Notes under the pieces: model-generated | The model's database searches: none | Seen by the model: the letters and a program-made list of their open reading frames with translations, nothing else | What the model was told of the DNA's origin: nothing | NCBI RefSeq assembly: GCF_000346465.2 | Contig: NC_034014.1 | Location: 1,311,420-1,375,419 of the forward strand | Direction: 5' to 3' | Source: Prunus persica | Taxonomy: Eukaryota; Streptophyta; Magnoliopsida; Rosales; Rosaceae | DNA length: 64,000 nt | Made by a program: the position numbers and the translations under genes | In this document: in pieces, positions 11,296-24,100 of the stretch | Numbering within the stretch: the first letter of the stretch is position 1 | Layout of the letters: each line of letters starts with the position of its first letter

Positions 11296-13161
11296 GGGAC
11301 ACGTGGCGCGACCGGATCGGAGGGAAGGGCACGATTAAGGAAAGGACTGGCTCTCCTGTGTCCGGAGAGGCTGTCTGCCAGCATGGCCAGAAAGAGGAGG
11401 AGAGTGAGAGAGCGTCAGGACTCAGGACTGCCATTTGTCCAATGATTTCCCGTGGGGCCCACGCGATCATCATTTGCCTTTCTGCTGCTACTTTGAATTA
11501 CAATTGTACCCTTGTAATGACGAAATCATTAACTCTGATGGAGGGGCATAGATAGGAAAAAGTCAAAATCACAACTTTAAGAAAGATCCCTCTTTTCCCA
11601 TCAATTCAAAACAAAACAATAACATTGCTTGTGCAAGTTATTTGGGCATATTTAGGGATTATCTTTCATCATCAATAATAACAATAAGGGCAAGGCATAC
11701 AGAAGTTAAAAGAAACCCTAGTTCCTGTGTCTGCCTTCCCTACAAAACAGTGTCAAAATCCAAGATCTTCATTTAAGCCTGAATTGGGTTCACAAGGAAG
11801 CAATAATTGGATTTGCATAAAGCAGCATTGAAGAACCTGCAAATTTATTTACCCAAAAAAAAAGAAAAAAAAAAGAAAAACTGCAATCATTTGGCACTCA
11901 GGACCAAGACAACTGGCCCAAAACAACCAACTTTGATGGCTCCTATAAAATCATTTTTATAGGTACATATAAGGTAAAAATATGGAGCTTAATGGGCAGA
12001 TTTGCACAAAATTAAGGTAATATAAAACTAGACCACAAAATTCTACTAAGGGTGGACAATAATAATCTTGATCCTCTCTGATGTTTCTTGGTCACACAAC
12101 AATACAAAGACTAAATCAATGAGCAGAGCCAAAATATTCTCATGTAAGAGATGACAACAGATCACAACAGCCTGGATTTAGTTTTGGACTCATACTGACC
12201 CCAAGCTCAAATCATCAAGCAATGGTACAACCGTCCAAGATATATATATTCATTGATTCAAAGTTGCTTTGGCTGGGCCAGCTCTTAGCCAGCATACTTT
12301 TCTAGTCTCATAATTTGAAGTGTAGAATAGTATATCTAATTATAGGAAAACCACTGAACTCAGAAACCATGTCTTTAAGGACGAGTGTTTTAGCATGCGA
12401 ATGACTGCTTATCTTCTATTTCTCCTAGTTCAAACCATTTCTACCTTACAGTGAATGAGAACTAAAATAAAAAGCAATGATTTTGTGGATAGACCATAAT
12501 GCCAAATGGAAATGAAAAAAGAACAAATTTGCAGGAAAAAGAATAAACCAGATGCAGTACGCATTCCCAGTTACAGATATGATACGAGCATCAAGATAGG
12601 CGGACATAAAAACTATGAGCATATCTAGTAGAAGATATCTTGTGCATAGAAATGAGAAAATTATCATAACTTAGTCATATACCCAGACTAACAGATTGAC
12701 TCATTTACATGAAACCCATGCTTTGCTTTCATTCTTATTGAAGATAAGTGAAAAGAAACTATAACACAGAATTACATCATTCTTTTCCCTTTGATTGCAA
12801 GATTATGAGTTCAAAAAAATTAAAATCATAACTTAGTCTCGGAATACACAAATGATAAAACCCAGATGAGAATATGTCCAACACACAGCACCGGACTTTA
12901 TCCCAGGTGGGCAAAGAATGCAACATTTTTTCAGTCCCTAAATGAAAATAACGTTTATAACAATAAGAATCTTGATCAAATTCTGAACAAAGTTATAAAC
13001 AAGGAAGCATGAGAAACACTGAGAAATAAGAATCTTGATCAAATTGTGAACACGAGTTATTAACAAGATGAGAAACATCTGGACACAAGTTATAAATAAG
13101 GTAACATATAAGACAGAAACATGACTTACATTCTAAGCTATGTGACATAGGATCTAATAAG
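10850..13161. other. Intergenic between the CLE and EIL3-like genes
   Basis: The only firm feature is a (AG)15 microsatellite at 11263-11292 in a locally GC-richer stretch (about 11200-11460). Open frames across that stretch come from the repeat. From 11550 to 13100 the sequence is AT-rich, with no exon or RNA gene I can support. Bases just below 13162 should include the 3' UTR of the EIL3-like gene. Confidence 0.4.
11263..11292. repeat. (AG)15 microsatellite
   Basis: 30 bases of uninterrupted AG in intergenic DNA. It produces artefactual Arg/Glu or Ser/Leu repeat ORFs on both strands. Confidence 0.95.
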
Positions 13162-15661
13162 TTATGCCGCAAAGTATTCCATCATTTCTTCAAGCTCAAG
13201 GTCATCTAATGAACCACTTCCATCAATTCCAAAGTGGAATGGACTGTTGAATAATCCATAATCTAATGACAGGCTATCAATTGGAGACCCAAAGTTAGCA
13301 TTAACAGTTCTGTCTTGCTCACTCTGAAATGTGTCCTTTACATAATATGGCAAATCTCCTCCAGCAATTTCACTTCCATTTCTATGTACTGTTGGTATAT
13401 GGACTCCATCTGCTGGTCTAATCTGCGGTTCATTCATCACAATCTGAGATGGCGGCTGGTCATGACTGGGCGGATATTCTGCTGATGGATTATAAACATT
13501 AAATGTATCTCCACGATGCACCTCAGCATCTTGCACCCCATGATAAAGCATGGGTGTTCCATCCACATGCATGCCCTGTGTTGAAATTACGTTGTCTGAA
13601 GGTACAGCAGAGTAGTAGTTAAACTCAGATGCTGGTAATTGTGCTTGGATATCAAGATCCTTCTCCGGCGGCCGTAAAGTTGTGATTGTACCATTTTCCT
13701 GTTGATTGTCATGAACCTGAAATCCAATCATCTGTACATCAGTATGGTTTATATCAGGCAAATCATTTCTTGGTCCAAGATGTATATTCTCATTATGAGA
13801 TGGTGCAGGAAGTTGTTCAACAGGCCTTGCTCTGACGCGGGGCCTTTTTCTCCTTGGTTGCTTTTCACTTTGCTCTTTATCTTGGACATGATTAGGAGTA
13901 TTATTGCAAATATTGCTTGATGGCTCTAGATCCATCGGCTGGTTCCTCCTATCATCTTTGGATGAAACAGACCCTACCCCATCATCAGTACCATCAACAT
14001 CATAGTCACTGTTACTACTAACAGCAGCTTGCTTTCCACCACGGCTACTTTGTGGCGTCTCAGTTATGCCAGATGTCCCATTATCACTACTAGGCTGTCG
14101 AATGAGGGATTCCTCTCGGCTTAGAACCCCTAACCAAATTGCACTCTCCTTCGCTGTCATTTTATCCTGTAAGCATTTTGACTGGCGGACATGCCTCCTT
14201 ATCTTTGCGATATCAGGTGACATATGCTTTATCACAGCTGTTAACACTCCGACTTTCCACATCTTCTTTAAGTCATGCGGCTTCTTATAAGGAGGACTCT
14301 GACCATGGAGTAGCCCCAATTTGAGCCACCAATCTTCATTTCCTGTCGGCCACCAAGGTGGTGGATTTCCTTTTTCTAATGGATACTTCCTTTGAGGGGG
14401 GTCACAGTGTTGCATCAAAGAAGACAATAGAGAACCAAGAGTTGCATCTTGTAGATCTTGGAGGATGCTCTGAGAATTCCCATTTCGACTATTATCTGCA
14501 TCACTCATGGCAATACACTCCGCCTCATACTTGGCTATGGCTGCAGGCCCATTCTTATCGAACTTCACCTTTTCTTTCCACCAAGCTCTGATGTTATCAG
14601 AAGCACCGCTCACTGGCTTTCCCTTCTCAGGAATGATACCATACACAAAACCACGAGCTTTACACACTTCCATCAGCTTCAACATATACTTGAGAATCCC
14701 ATCTTGTGCTCTTGACATTTTCTTTCTTCGAGCCTGATCAGATGTCTGCTTGGGCTTCTGCTTTTCTGCAGCTTGTTGAGCTTCAAGTTTCTGCTTTTCT
14801 TTTTCTTTGAGTCTTTTGAGTTTGATTCGATCCTTCCACATTCGTTTCTCCAACTCTTCAGCTTCAATCTCTTCATCACTGACATCTTTATCCGCAATAT
14901 TTTCACACCTCAAGTCTTCTTCTATATCCGAACTGTCATACAACAGTCATTAACAATCAAAGGATGCTCCATTCAGTAAAATTGCAATAACCCACTGAGA
15001 GAATTGATGGGAAGAAATCGAAACGAAGATTGATTTTTAGCAGTCAAAGCCAATCAATTGTATTAGGCTCAGTAAAAGTGGACACTTTTGTTATGCTGGC
15101 TCAAACAACCAACAACAAAATACTAAAAGTTTTTTTCTTTTCTTTTTCTCTCCCACCCTTTCTCAGCAACCAAACAAAACTTGGGAAAAGATAACAATAA
15201 AATCCAATATTTCTCAAATATTCTGCCAAACAACCCTTCAAACGAAACCATCTCTTTCTATAATGACCTCTAACAATTCCTAAAAGACTTGGATTACAAT
15301 AAGTGAAACTAAAATAAACAATCAAAAAGCTCATATGCAGAGCATATAAACAAAAACCACATGCCCAATTCCCCATAGTTGCAACGATACCATAGATTCT
15401 GATCAACAGGTTCATAAGAAGGAAGATCAAACACAAAAATAAAAAAAGCAGACTCTTTTAGTTTACACGGAAATTGTCCCAAAATACAAACAATTCAAAG
15501 AGACCCATAAACTCAAAAAATATCATTCGTAGAAGACCCAACAAAATTGAAGTACTGGGTACAACCAAAAAAAAAACCTTGAAACTCTACTACCTACACA
15601 CACAAAAAATAAATCGAAACTCTTACCTAATATCAGGTCCAACCTCTTCAACGTCACCCAT
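13162..15661 (-). CDS. EIL3: EIN3-like transcription factor, EIL3/SLIM1 type
   Basis: Two exons, complement of 15627-15661 (11 codons plus 2 bases: [11 protein letters not shown]) and 13162-14932, joined across a 694-base intron, give 601 residues. The N-terminal acidic and Lys/Arg-rich region contains [20 protein letters not shown]. Next is the EIN3 DNA-binding core: [76 protein letters not shown] and [21 protein letters not shown]. The divergent C-terminus has NSDYDVDG, a [11 protein letters not shown] basic patch and acidic ends, as in Arabidopsis EIL3. EIN3 itself drives ethylene responses, whereas EIL3/SLIM1 controls the sulphur-limitation response. The C-terminal similarity favours EIL3. 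A GT..AG intron right after a tiny first coding exon means single-ORF prediction would miss the true start. Confidence 0.9.
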
Positions 15662-16393
15662 CTAATCTTAATTTGCATCCAAAGACTGCAAACCCTAAAA
15701 GTCTGGGCTTTTTTCTTATTTTCGGTTATTGAATCCTCTCTCTCTCTCTTCTTCTGCTTTTGGTGAAGAAGCTGACAATATAAGCGATGGTACGGTGAAT
15801 CCAAATAAGGGAAATGAGACCCAATATGGTTTGCTTGGAATCAAAAGGGATGGAAATTGAATGCAAATTTGAAGGAAGAGAGAGAAAGTGATTCTATGCG
15901 AGTTTGCGAGTTGCGAATTGCGAATTGCTAGGCGGCCATAATCGAAGGGTGTCACAAATGGATGAGAACATCTCTGAGTTGCCAACACCGAGGCATGATC
16001 TCCTGCGTCGCGTTTACGGAATGGTTAATTTGCTAATTTTACTGGCCTCCCCTTTATTTTTGAAATATCACAAACACACTAATTAATGTTTTTATTTTCA
16101 AGTTCGAATCCCCTTTTCCTATTAATAAATTAAAAGTTTGGGTTTAATACGTGAGAAATATATATTTTTGGGTCAAACAGTTTAATACGTGAGAAAAAGT
16201 CATAGCTTTTCTTCCTCTTTTGGTTTGCTAAGATAACTTTCTCCCTTTGTATTTTTTTCTGGGGTAACGTAGCATTTTTTTCCCTCAAGATGGAAGGGTC
16301 CAACACGACAATAACATGCTTTGATTTTTCAAAGAGTTTATAGAATATTAAGACCTATATAAGCTCACTAGAGGGACACGCTGGTATAGCTCA
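15662..16393. other. 5' flank of the EIL3-like gene
   Basis: Contains the 5' UTR and promoter of the EIL3-like gene on the minus strand. A CT-rich stretch lies at about 15738-15760. No other gene is visible. A box-B-like 'gttcgaatcc' at about 16101 may mark an old SINE tail. Confidence 0.45.
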
Positions 16394-16401
16394 CTTTCTA
16401 T

Positions 16402-16977
16402 TAGGGGTGGGCACGGTTCGGTTTGGACCGGTTTTTGCCTCAAATTAGAACTGATCCGTTACTATTTATTCGGTTTGGTTCGGTTCGGTTTTAATATAAA
16501 AAATTCAAAAACTGTCCGGTTCGGTTTGAACCGGTTTCAGTCCGGTTCGGTTTTGAACCGGATTATAAAAATTATTTTTTTAAATTATTTTTTAATACAA
16601 TTCTCAACTGAAATATTATTTTTTTACTTGAAAATTAACAAATTATTCAATTTCATATAAAAAATAAATATTAAAGTGAGAAAAGAGAGATATTTTGACA
16701 TTGAACTTGGATAAATATTAGGTTTTTTTAAGTGAAATTAAAAATATAGCATTAAATATAAATATATATTGAAATTATATATTTTTTTAGTTTCACCGGT
16801 TCGGTTCGGTCCGGTTCGGTTTTTGAAGACATGGAACCGGATCCGGAACCGGTACAAACCGGTCCGGTTCGGTTTTTGACCGGTTTTTGACTTTTTGGTC
16901 AACTCGGTTTTTTTCCGGTTTGGTTCGGTGCGATTCGGTTCGGATTTCCGGTTCGCCGGTTTGAGTGCCCACCCCTA
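16402..16977. mobile_element. Non-autonomous hAT element
   Basis: The 576-base element has 12-base terminal inverted repeats (TAGGGGTGGGCA on the left, TGCCCACCCCTA on the right). It is flanked by a perfect 8-base duplication CTTTCTAT (16394-16401 and 16978-16985). Both subterminal regions hold many copies of 'cggttcggtt' and 'accggt' words, as expected of transposase-binding repeats. The AT-rich centre has no transposase. The 8-base duplication and the 'taggggtg' terminus are hAT hallmarks. Confidence 0.9.
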
Positions 16978-16985
16978 CTTTCTAT

Positions 16986-18046
16986 TGTAATTTTATGCTC
17001 CAAATGGTCAATCTTGTAGTTCTTTCTTTAAAGATCATTTATGCAATTATAATATTTTGGAAATTCGTGTTTATCTATTTTCTTGTTAGAAGTCTTAATA
17101 TTTTCAATTTGTGTGCTTTTTTAAAATGATGATATTTGAATAAAAACTTAAAAATAGACGGTTCGGATTGTTGAAGTTCAATGTCTAATAGACCTCGTAA
17201 CGGATCCATCAAATAATAGAAGGGACTCTATAAAGATATATCAACCATTAACTAAGTTGGAAATTGTACAGCCCCACTTATTTTTTTTCCACTTACACTT
17301 TCTTGTTGGAAATTGTATGTTATAGTAAAAGTTAAAAATAAAAATAAAAGAGAATGTAAGTGGACAAAAAATAAATGAGAAAATCAGCACCCGTTTTTAT
17401 TTATTTAAAAAAATAATTAATTGCCATCATCCAAACAGAAAGTACAAAAATAACTTTTGGGTTCGGTATAATTGTTGCAAATTCTAAAAATACTTATTTA
17501 ATTTTTACATAAAAAAAATTCCAAAAAAAAAAACAAACAAACTTTAAAAAGAAAAAAAATACTTGCCGACAATAGCTTGATGTATTTATCCATTGATTGC
17601 AGCATGAAAAGTATCTAAATCTGTATTTTGCATCCGGGAAGACATACTAGGTACAATGTATTTTGGTTATTATTTGTCAACCGAGAAGAAGAAGAGAGGA
17701 GGACTTTGCATCAGAATTCAGATGACAATCTCAAAGCCTCCTTATGCTTGATAATAATTGGACAAATCTTCTAAAAGTCCTCCTAATGCTTGAACTCTTG
17801 CCTAATTTCAGCTCCGATCTATTCCACTTCAGCAATTAAAAAATATTAATAATAAAACAAATGCAAATATAATATACTTTAAAGAATTGCTTTGCATAAA
17901 CAGAAAAGATAAACCAAGTTTAAAGAATTTCACAGCAGATATATTTTTGCTAAAAATTAAAGAATTCAATTGATAGAAAAACATATAGAACTCCCTCCCT
18001 TGTAATAAATAACGTCTTTGAACAATATCCGTGTGTTTTGGTCAAC
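16986..18046. other. Intergenic, nothing recognised
   Basis: AT-rich DNA with several homopolymer tracts. No exon, RNA gene or bounded repeat is supported. Confidence 0.4.
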
Positions 18047-18055
18047 AGAGACGTA

Positions 18056-18425
18056 CAAGGCGACTTCCGGTTGCGGGGTGGACCGGCGTTCAGTGTGGTT
18101 TGTCTAAGCTAGAAGTTGAATCTGATTCTTTACAAATTATTCGTATGCTTTATGGGGAGTGGAAGATTGATATTGCTGTGGAAACCATTATTTTTGACAT
18201 AAAGCAACTGGTTGAGCAATTTCAGCATTGTGTTTTCCTGTATACTTCTCGTTATTGTAACAAGACATCGCATAAAATTGCGACCTTTGTGTCCAGAATT
18301 GGTAGTATCCATATTTGGGATGAATTATGGTCTGAGTGGATTTTTGATATTCTTACTAGTGATGTAAACCTTACTATTCGTCTTTAACAATATTCTCTCA
18401 TCGTTTGGCACCAAAAAAAAAAAAT
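18056..18425 (+). mobile_element. 5'-truncated LINE, RNase H-like 3' end with poly-A
   Basis: An open frame ending at 18387 encodes the end of an RNase H-like (RVT_3-type) domain: LEVESDSLQIIRMLYG, then YTSRYCNKTSHKIATFVSR, with the SRxxNxxAHxxA-like pattern at the end of plant LINE ORF2 proteins. A poly-A run follows (about 18411-18424). The insert is flanked by a perfect 9-base duplication AGAGACGTA (18047-18055 and 18426-18434). Only about 110 codons remain, so this is a dead-on-arrival copy made by target-primed reverse transcription. Confidence 0.85.
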
Positions 18426-18503
18426 AGAGACGTAGGTTAACTTCTCGTATCAAAACATTAGTTTTTTGCAAGTAACTTAGTAGCAGTTACAACTAAAGGG
18501 AAT

Positions 18504-18690
18504 TATTATTATTATTTTTTAATATAGAATAAGCGATAGTTTTTATTGATAAACAAATAAAAGTACAAAGTAATTATGTGCCGAATATGGGTAAAATCTT
18601 CTCAAGTGACCAAACGCAACAACACGTTGAATTGATATAGAGAGAATCACGCACAACCCAAAAATGACTAAATATCATAACTTTTTTTTT
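18504..18690 (-). repeat. Retroelement 3' tail, copy A
   Basis: This T-rich start plus about 170 bases match the segment at 31800-31970 in the same orientation. Shared words include 'aaacaaataaaagtacaaag', 'atgtgccgaatat' and 'agagagaatcacg'. The T-run at the left edge suggests a reversed poly-A tail, so this is a truncated non-LTR element on the minus strand. Confidence 0.6.
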
Positions 18691-19109
18691 TTTTTGGGTG
18701 GTCAATGAGGATTATGTTTTGTTCTTTTATGCAAATGACCCATAAATTTCACTATACATTTACATGATTTAAGATATAATACACATTTTGGGAAATAAAA
18801 AAATGACACCGAGAAAAATAGTTTGCATAAAATAGCCCAACCCGATGAGCATAACAAAAGGGATCATAGCTTTATAGCTACTAATATTTTATATATTATT
18901 TGTACAAATGTATCAAAATTGCTATGATCCGAAGTATGGAACCCATGTAGATACTAGAATCTCTTTGGGATGGTCCGAAGCATTTAAATATGCATTTTCG
19001 ATAATGCTTTGGCTTTTGGGTATGAAGTTGATGGAGATCACTAACGCTAAGAATGTAATTAATTTTAATTTAAAAAAATCATTTTATCCAATTAAAAGAA
19101 TGAAAAATT

Positions 19110-19251
19110 ATTTTACACGTCACCAACAACACGTGTCTCTCTTGTTATTCTGCTTTCATATCTATTGGAGGAATAAAAAAAATAAAATGACAATGGATTC
19201 CAAGCATGATTATGGCCAGATAAGATGCCAACACTATGCGACGTGTAAAAT
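19110..19251. mobile_element. Possible small MITE
   Basis: ATTTTACACGTC at 19110-19121 is perfectly inverted at 19240-19251 (GACGTGTAAAAT). The 142-base span and lack of an ORF suggest a MITE. No convincing target duplication was seen. Confidence 0.4.
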
Positions 19252-19974
19252 CTAATAGTTCGCATTTTCCTAAGCTTGGATAGGCAGATCAAAATATATG
19301 ATGAGTTGTTTATAAAAAGTAAAGAGCATCCTATTGGATAATTGCCATGCATCCCTTCTTCACCAAGCATGAACCAAACAGATGCTCTAATTTATCAATG
19401 GCTGACAATTTCAGCAACTCGACCTTGAATTCGAAACCTCATCATCATCCACCTATAATTTGTTTACTCTTAGTAGGGCTGCAACTATGGATTTGTCCAT
19501 TATGTGATTGCAAGTAAGAAAAATAAAAAAAGAGGAGGGGGTAACGATATTCTAAACTATTGTAATGTATGTGAAGGGCGATCAAATTCAACTGTAAGTC
19601 AGAACGAGCATATTGTTTTGACCAACTAGCCTAACTCGTGTATGTCAACGCAAACGTCATTTAAGAAGGCGTTGTGAATAACTTCATGAAACAAATACAA
19701 AATACTCTAGCTATTATCTCGTCTAATAAATCTATAAATAAGAAATTGAAATTAGATCCATCTACTTTGTGGTGCTTATGTCTAAAAAAACATCGTTCCA
19801 CACTTTCATTTAATTATTTTTCAATAAAACCTCTAAATACTAAATCCTTAATTCAAAACACTTGTAATCCCAAAATGACATCGTTTAAACATAAAGCACA
19901 CTATAAGTAATTGGTTATTTGGAAAAGGAAGTAGAAATGTTAGTTAGCTAAAGATATAAAGAGGTGAGATTAGA
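19252..19974. other. Intergenic, nothing recognised
   Basis: AT-rich DNA with only chance open frames; no exon-like splice pattern or family similarity. Confidence 0.4.
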
Positions 19975-20281
19975 GATACATAACAACAATATCATGTTTT
20001 TTTTTATAGAAAAAAGTTTTACACAGAAAATACGCAGCAGATCTAATGATCATACAAATCAAAATTAATTCTATAATTAATATTTGGAAGGAAAAAGTTT
20101 TACAAAGAAGATCCGCACTAGAGAAGATATGACCATACAAATCAAAGTTAATTCTGTAGCTAATATCCACAGGAAGATGATAAAACCAAATAGAAGTATT
20201 ATCAATAGAATGTCCCTTCCTAGTCAAGGAATTTGCTACCATATTAGTTTCTCCATAGATATGCTGAAAACAACATATCAT
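19975..20281 (-). mobile_element. LINE RNase H remnant, minus strand, with internal duplication
   Basis: On the minus strand a frame beginning at 20281 reads MICCFQHIYGETNMVANSLT, which resembles the RNase H end of plant LINEs (HVYREGNxxADxLA). About 80 bases then occur twice in tandem (near 20010-20085 and 20094-20165), each starting 'aaaagttttaca' and sharing 'accatacaaatc'-like words. The T-run at 19996-20005 may be the reversed poly-A. This is a decayed fragment. Confidence 0.55.
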
Positions 20282-21119
20282 GTACGTTATTCTTTTTTAT
20301 ATATATAAAAGAATATTATATAACTTTAGTAAAGATGTTTATTGGATGGAAGTGGTAGTAGGAAGGGACAAAGGAATATTTTGACAATGCAGGTTCGTTG
20401 TTCGTTCTGTACAAATTTGGAAGTTGGCAACTAACATTAAAGGCTGCCATTCATTACGAGGTAACCGTGATGATCTAACCAGTGTTTTAAAATTGGTGTG
20501 CCATTCATTTATATTCAATTTCAAGTATACAAACATTACCAAACAAATGGAAAATGAAAACTTAAAACGAATAATGGCAAGGGGAAAAAAAACAAAAAAT
20601 TGACAAAGCTAACGCAGTAGGTTTTTCTTGTTTTTAATTTTCTATTTATGATAATTTGTTTTATGCGTTTGTGGAGTAGGAATGCACTTGATGAGTTGAT
20701 TCGATTCTTGTAAATAGGTATGTTATCAGTTGTATCGATCATTGTTTATCAGTTCATATAAGATATTCTAATAGGAATTTGATTCAAGGATTGCTTTCGG
20801 ACATCCCAATTTGCTAGATGAGACACATGTAAGTTGTAACACATCTAGATCGTAAACTCTAAATCCAATCAATTGGTATATAAAGAATTAGACTACACTA
20901 ATGCCGGGGCTTTTATATTGGCATGATTAATTTGTGATTAGATTCATAATAATTCGTGATCAAACTCATCAATTAATCTGTTTTTGCCCAACATATATAG
21001 AGATAAATATGTAACTTAATCAAAATTTCCAGCCAGCTTTGCATCATATGCAGGCAGCAAAGCATTACAATTTTTTATTTATCAGTACATAAAAACATAA
21101 ATATGGAAGCAACAACCCT
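20282..21119. other. Intergenic, 3' flank of the giant gene
   Basis: AT-rich DNA with no gene that I can support. The bases close to 21119 should contain the 3' UTR of the minus-strand gene that stops at 21120. Confidence 0.4.
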
Positions 21120-24100
21120 TTACTTTGACCTGACAATTTCTTCTTTCATGGCCAGGGAGAGAGCACTAAGACAGCCCCCACTCTCCACTCTCACCCCTGG
21201 CATGGCAATTGCTCTGCTCCCTACAAAACCATCTTCCCCTATACTTATCTTTCCAAACTTAACTTTTCCTTCATCACCTTCATATATGTGCCCAAACAAA
21301 AGAGCATCTCTTCCCACACATCCACCTCTCTCAATCTCCACCATTTCTGGGTTCAAAAGTGCTCCCATGCTGTCTACATAAGCTCCTTGGTCCAGCTCAA
21401 TCTCTGAACCCATTAGCTTCATCCACAGGACAAAGAAAATGGACCCACTTGTCATTTCCATGAAGTAGCTTCCAACTAGAGTTCTGAAGGCCTGCCATGT
21501 AGTGTCCAAAAACACCCCTATGCTCCAAATGTGCACAGCTTCGCCTTCTTTCTTCTTTCCTACCAATAACCATTTAGCCACAACACAAGCTAAACCAGCC
21601 AAACAACCTGAAGAAACCCAAAACAATGGAAACAACCAATGCAGAGGGAGTTTTTGAGCATCCTTCAAGTAAAGAGTCCAGTTCAGAGGAGCATAGATTA
21701 CTAGCCCCAGCAGGAAATGAGGTAGCACGATCTGCAGTAAAGGTTGAGCAAAAGTGGCCCACAGAGTCTGAAACAATGTTCTTTCCAGGGTCACTTTATG
21801 TGCGTCGTTTTTCTTCAATGCTGCTGCCATTGGACAACCAGAAAGGTCTACTTTGACATCAGACTGCTGTAGGAAGATCTTCCAAGCCTCCGGAAGGGGT
21901 TCACCATTCCTCAGGTGCTGGCATATCTCATAGATCAATGAACGTCCATGATCAATTGAAGCACTCTGGGAGCATGACGAAGCCCGGATGACATCCACTT
22001 CATGGCATTGAAGAAAAGGATTAAAGTCCAGCTGTTCTGATTCTTCTGCAGATAGCATCTGGTTGATGTTAATCTCTCCAACATCAATATATGGGAACTC
22101 AGCATCATTCCATGGTTTTGTGCAGTCAAGTGCAATGTCACGGGCACTTTCATCATGTGGAACTGGCCGGACTTGTAACTGGAATACATAACGAACACCA
22201 CCTTGGTCATTTACGCGGCTTTTGAAATCTTTTGCAAGGAAAAGTAGAGGGCGAGTATCCTTATCATCCCTCGGAATTGCACCTGTATCAGGTGGAAGAA
22301 TCCCAATGGGCTCTACCTTACCAGCTTCCTCACTAATATTCTCATCAGAAGGCCTCAACTTGAATTTTACATACATTTCTTGTCCATCTGTGAACCGGAA
22401 CAGCCTGCATATATTTGAGTAGTAATGCAGCTCAGCATATGAGTTTGCATGGCGCAGGGATGTCCATACTGCATCACGCACATGCGGGGCTCGCTTAACA
22501 TACTCCTCCCTTGCAGCAAGCCCACAGACTAGCCATGTCGCAAAATCTGCAATTGTGCGGGCATAGAATGCCTTTCCTGTCTTCAGTGTCAGGTCAAACA
22601 GTGCAGAGTCATTAGTTTCGTCTGAAAGTATTCGTATAGCTGCACCACGTGCATCAATCCTTGCATCATCATCAGCGCTCAAGCTATTGCTGTGCCGGAT
22701 TATGACAGGGTAGCTCTTTCCAGGGCAGAAGATCTTGTGGTCTGGCAAGCCTTTGATGTTGTCATAAATCTTCAAGTATCCCTTCCCACTAACACCAATT
22801 CGATGGAAATATCTTGACTCAACCTTCAGAGTTGTGGCAGCCAAATTTGCAGCAAGATTACCAACTATTTTCTTATATTTTATGTCCATCTCTTCTATTC
22901 TGTCATCCAACGAATGCATGGTGTTCTTGATCATGATTGGAATTTGAGATCCAATGTAAACACCACCTGCTTGGAGCACTGAATTCACTGGTGCAACTGA
23001 AAGTGCACCAAGAATAACATCTTGCTGAATAACTGAACCAGGAAGGACTACGCTTTCACTCCCAACTACTGAATTATCCTGCACCTCAATTTTCCCACTA
23101 ATAAACCCATTGAAGGAATAAAACCCAGCAATAATCCGACTGAAATCACCAAGATGGACACCAGAACCGAGTGAAATCAATTTTGGGTCTGAAATTGGAT
23201 TGATGGCCCTGATAGAACAATGTTTCCCAACCTTTGCACCCAGAAGCCGCAAGTACATGCAGAAGGCTTCTGTTCCAGACAGGAGCTTAGCAAATCTAAG
23301 GTGGCAGGCAATGGTGATTCGGTGGCATAGCCAAGTTCTGAAATGGGATGTCTTTTTGTCTTGTTTACTAGAAATAAAATGGGTCAAAGCACTTGTGAGG
23401 AAGCTGAGTACTAGGCCATAAGATAAATAAGCAACAGCCATCGAGATGGATAAGTAAATTATGTTTGATGGCACATCAGAAAACATGATGGCATATGCTA
23501 TGATGGTGTAAGGCATCCAGTGAAAGGCCCCAAATATGCAAGAAAATGCAAATTCTTGAGGGGAAAGAGGCTTTTGAGACATCCAAATGTAGACTAAGTA
23601 CACAACAGAAGCTGAGAGAGTACCGAGCAACCCAACTATGTAGATGCCTATGAACTGGTAAATGGCCTCATCTTGAGTTTCCATTGTAACATTTGGCAGC
23701 ATTTTACCCTGAAATCATGTAAAGAAAACAATTGAGTTGATATCAGTTCTAAGTTTGACTGCATGAAAACGCATTCGCAAATTGATAAAAATAAACTAGA
23801 TGTCAAATATGTACATATCAACATAAGCAACTCCATAGGTGACAAGACAACCAAGAAAAAAAAAAGAAAAAAGAAAAAAAAAGGCTCCACTAACTAGAAT
23901 TGAAATTATTTAAAAATTTAATCTTCTATTGGTCCATTTCCAATTTCGAAGAGTACCTTATGTTATGTTGGAGATATAAACGATAATGCCTAGTAGTGGA
24001 CCGCGTGTTTATACATTTATTTAAAGAAGAAGTTTCTCATTATGAAAGAAAAAGTCTCTGAAGATATTGTAGTGTATAATACATGCAGCTAAATGTAAAT

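Noticed and set aside
10845..11473. Overlapping frames with Ser-Leu or Arg-Glu repeats
   Set aside because: Generated by the (AG)15 microsatellite; no splice pattern or family similarity.
14932..14943. EIL3-like start at the beginning of the long open frame
   Set aside because: The apparent start codon is TTG and lies before a good acceptor; an ATG exon at 15627-15661 supplies the true N-terminus in phase.
18908..19255. 115-codon frame in the repeat region
   Set aside because: Overlaps a possible MITE and has no coding character beyond being open.
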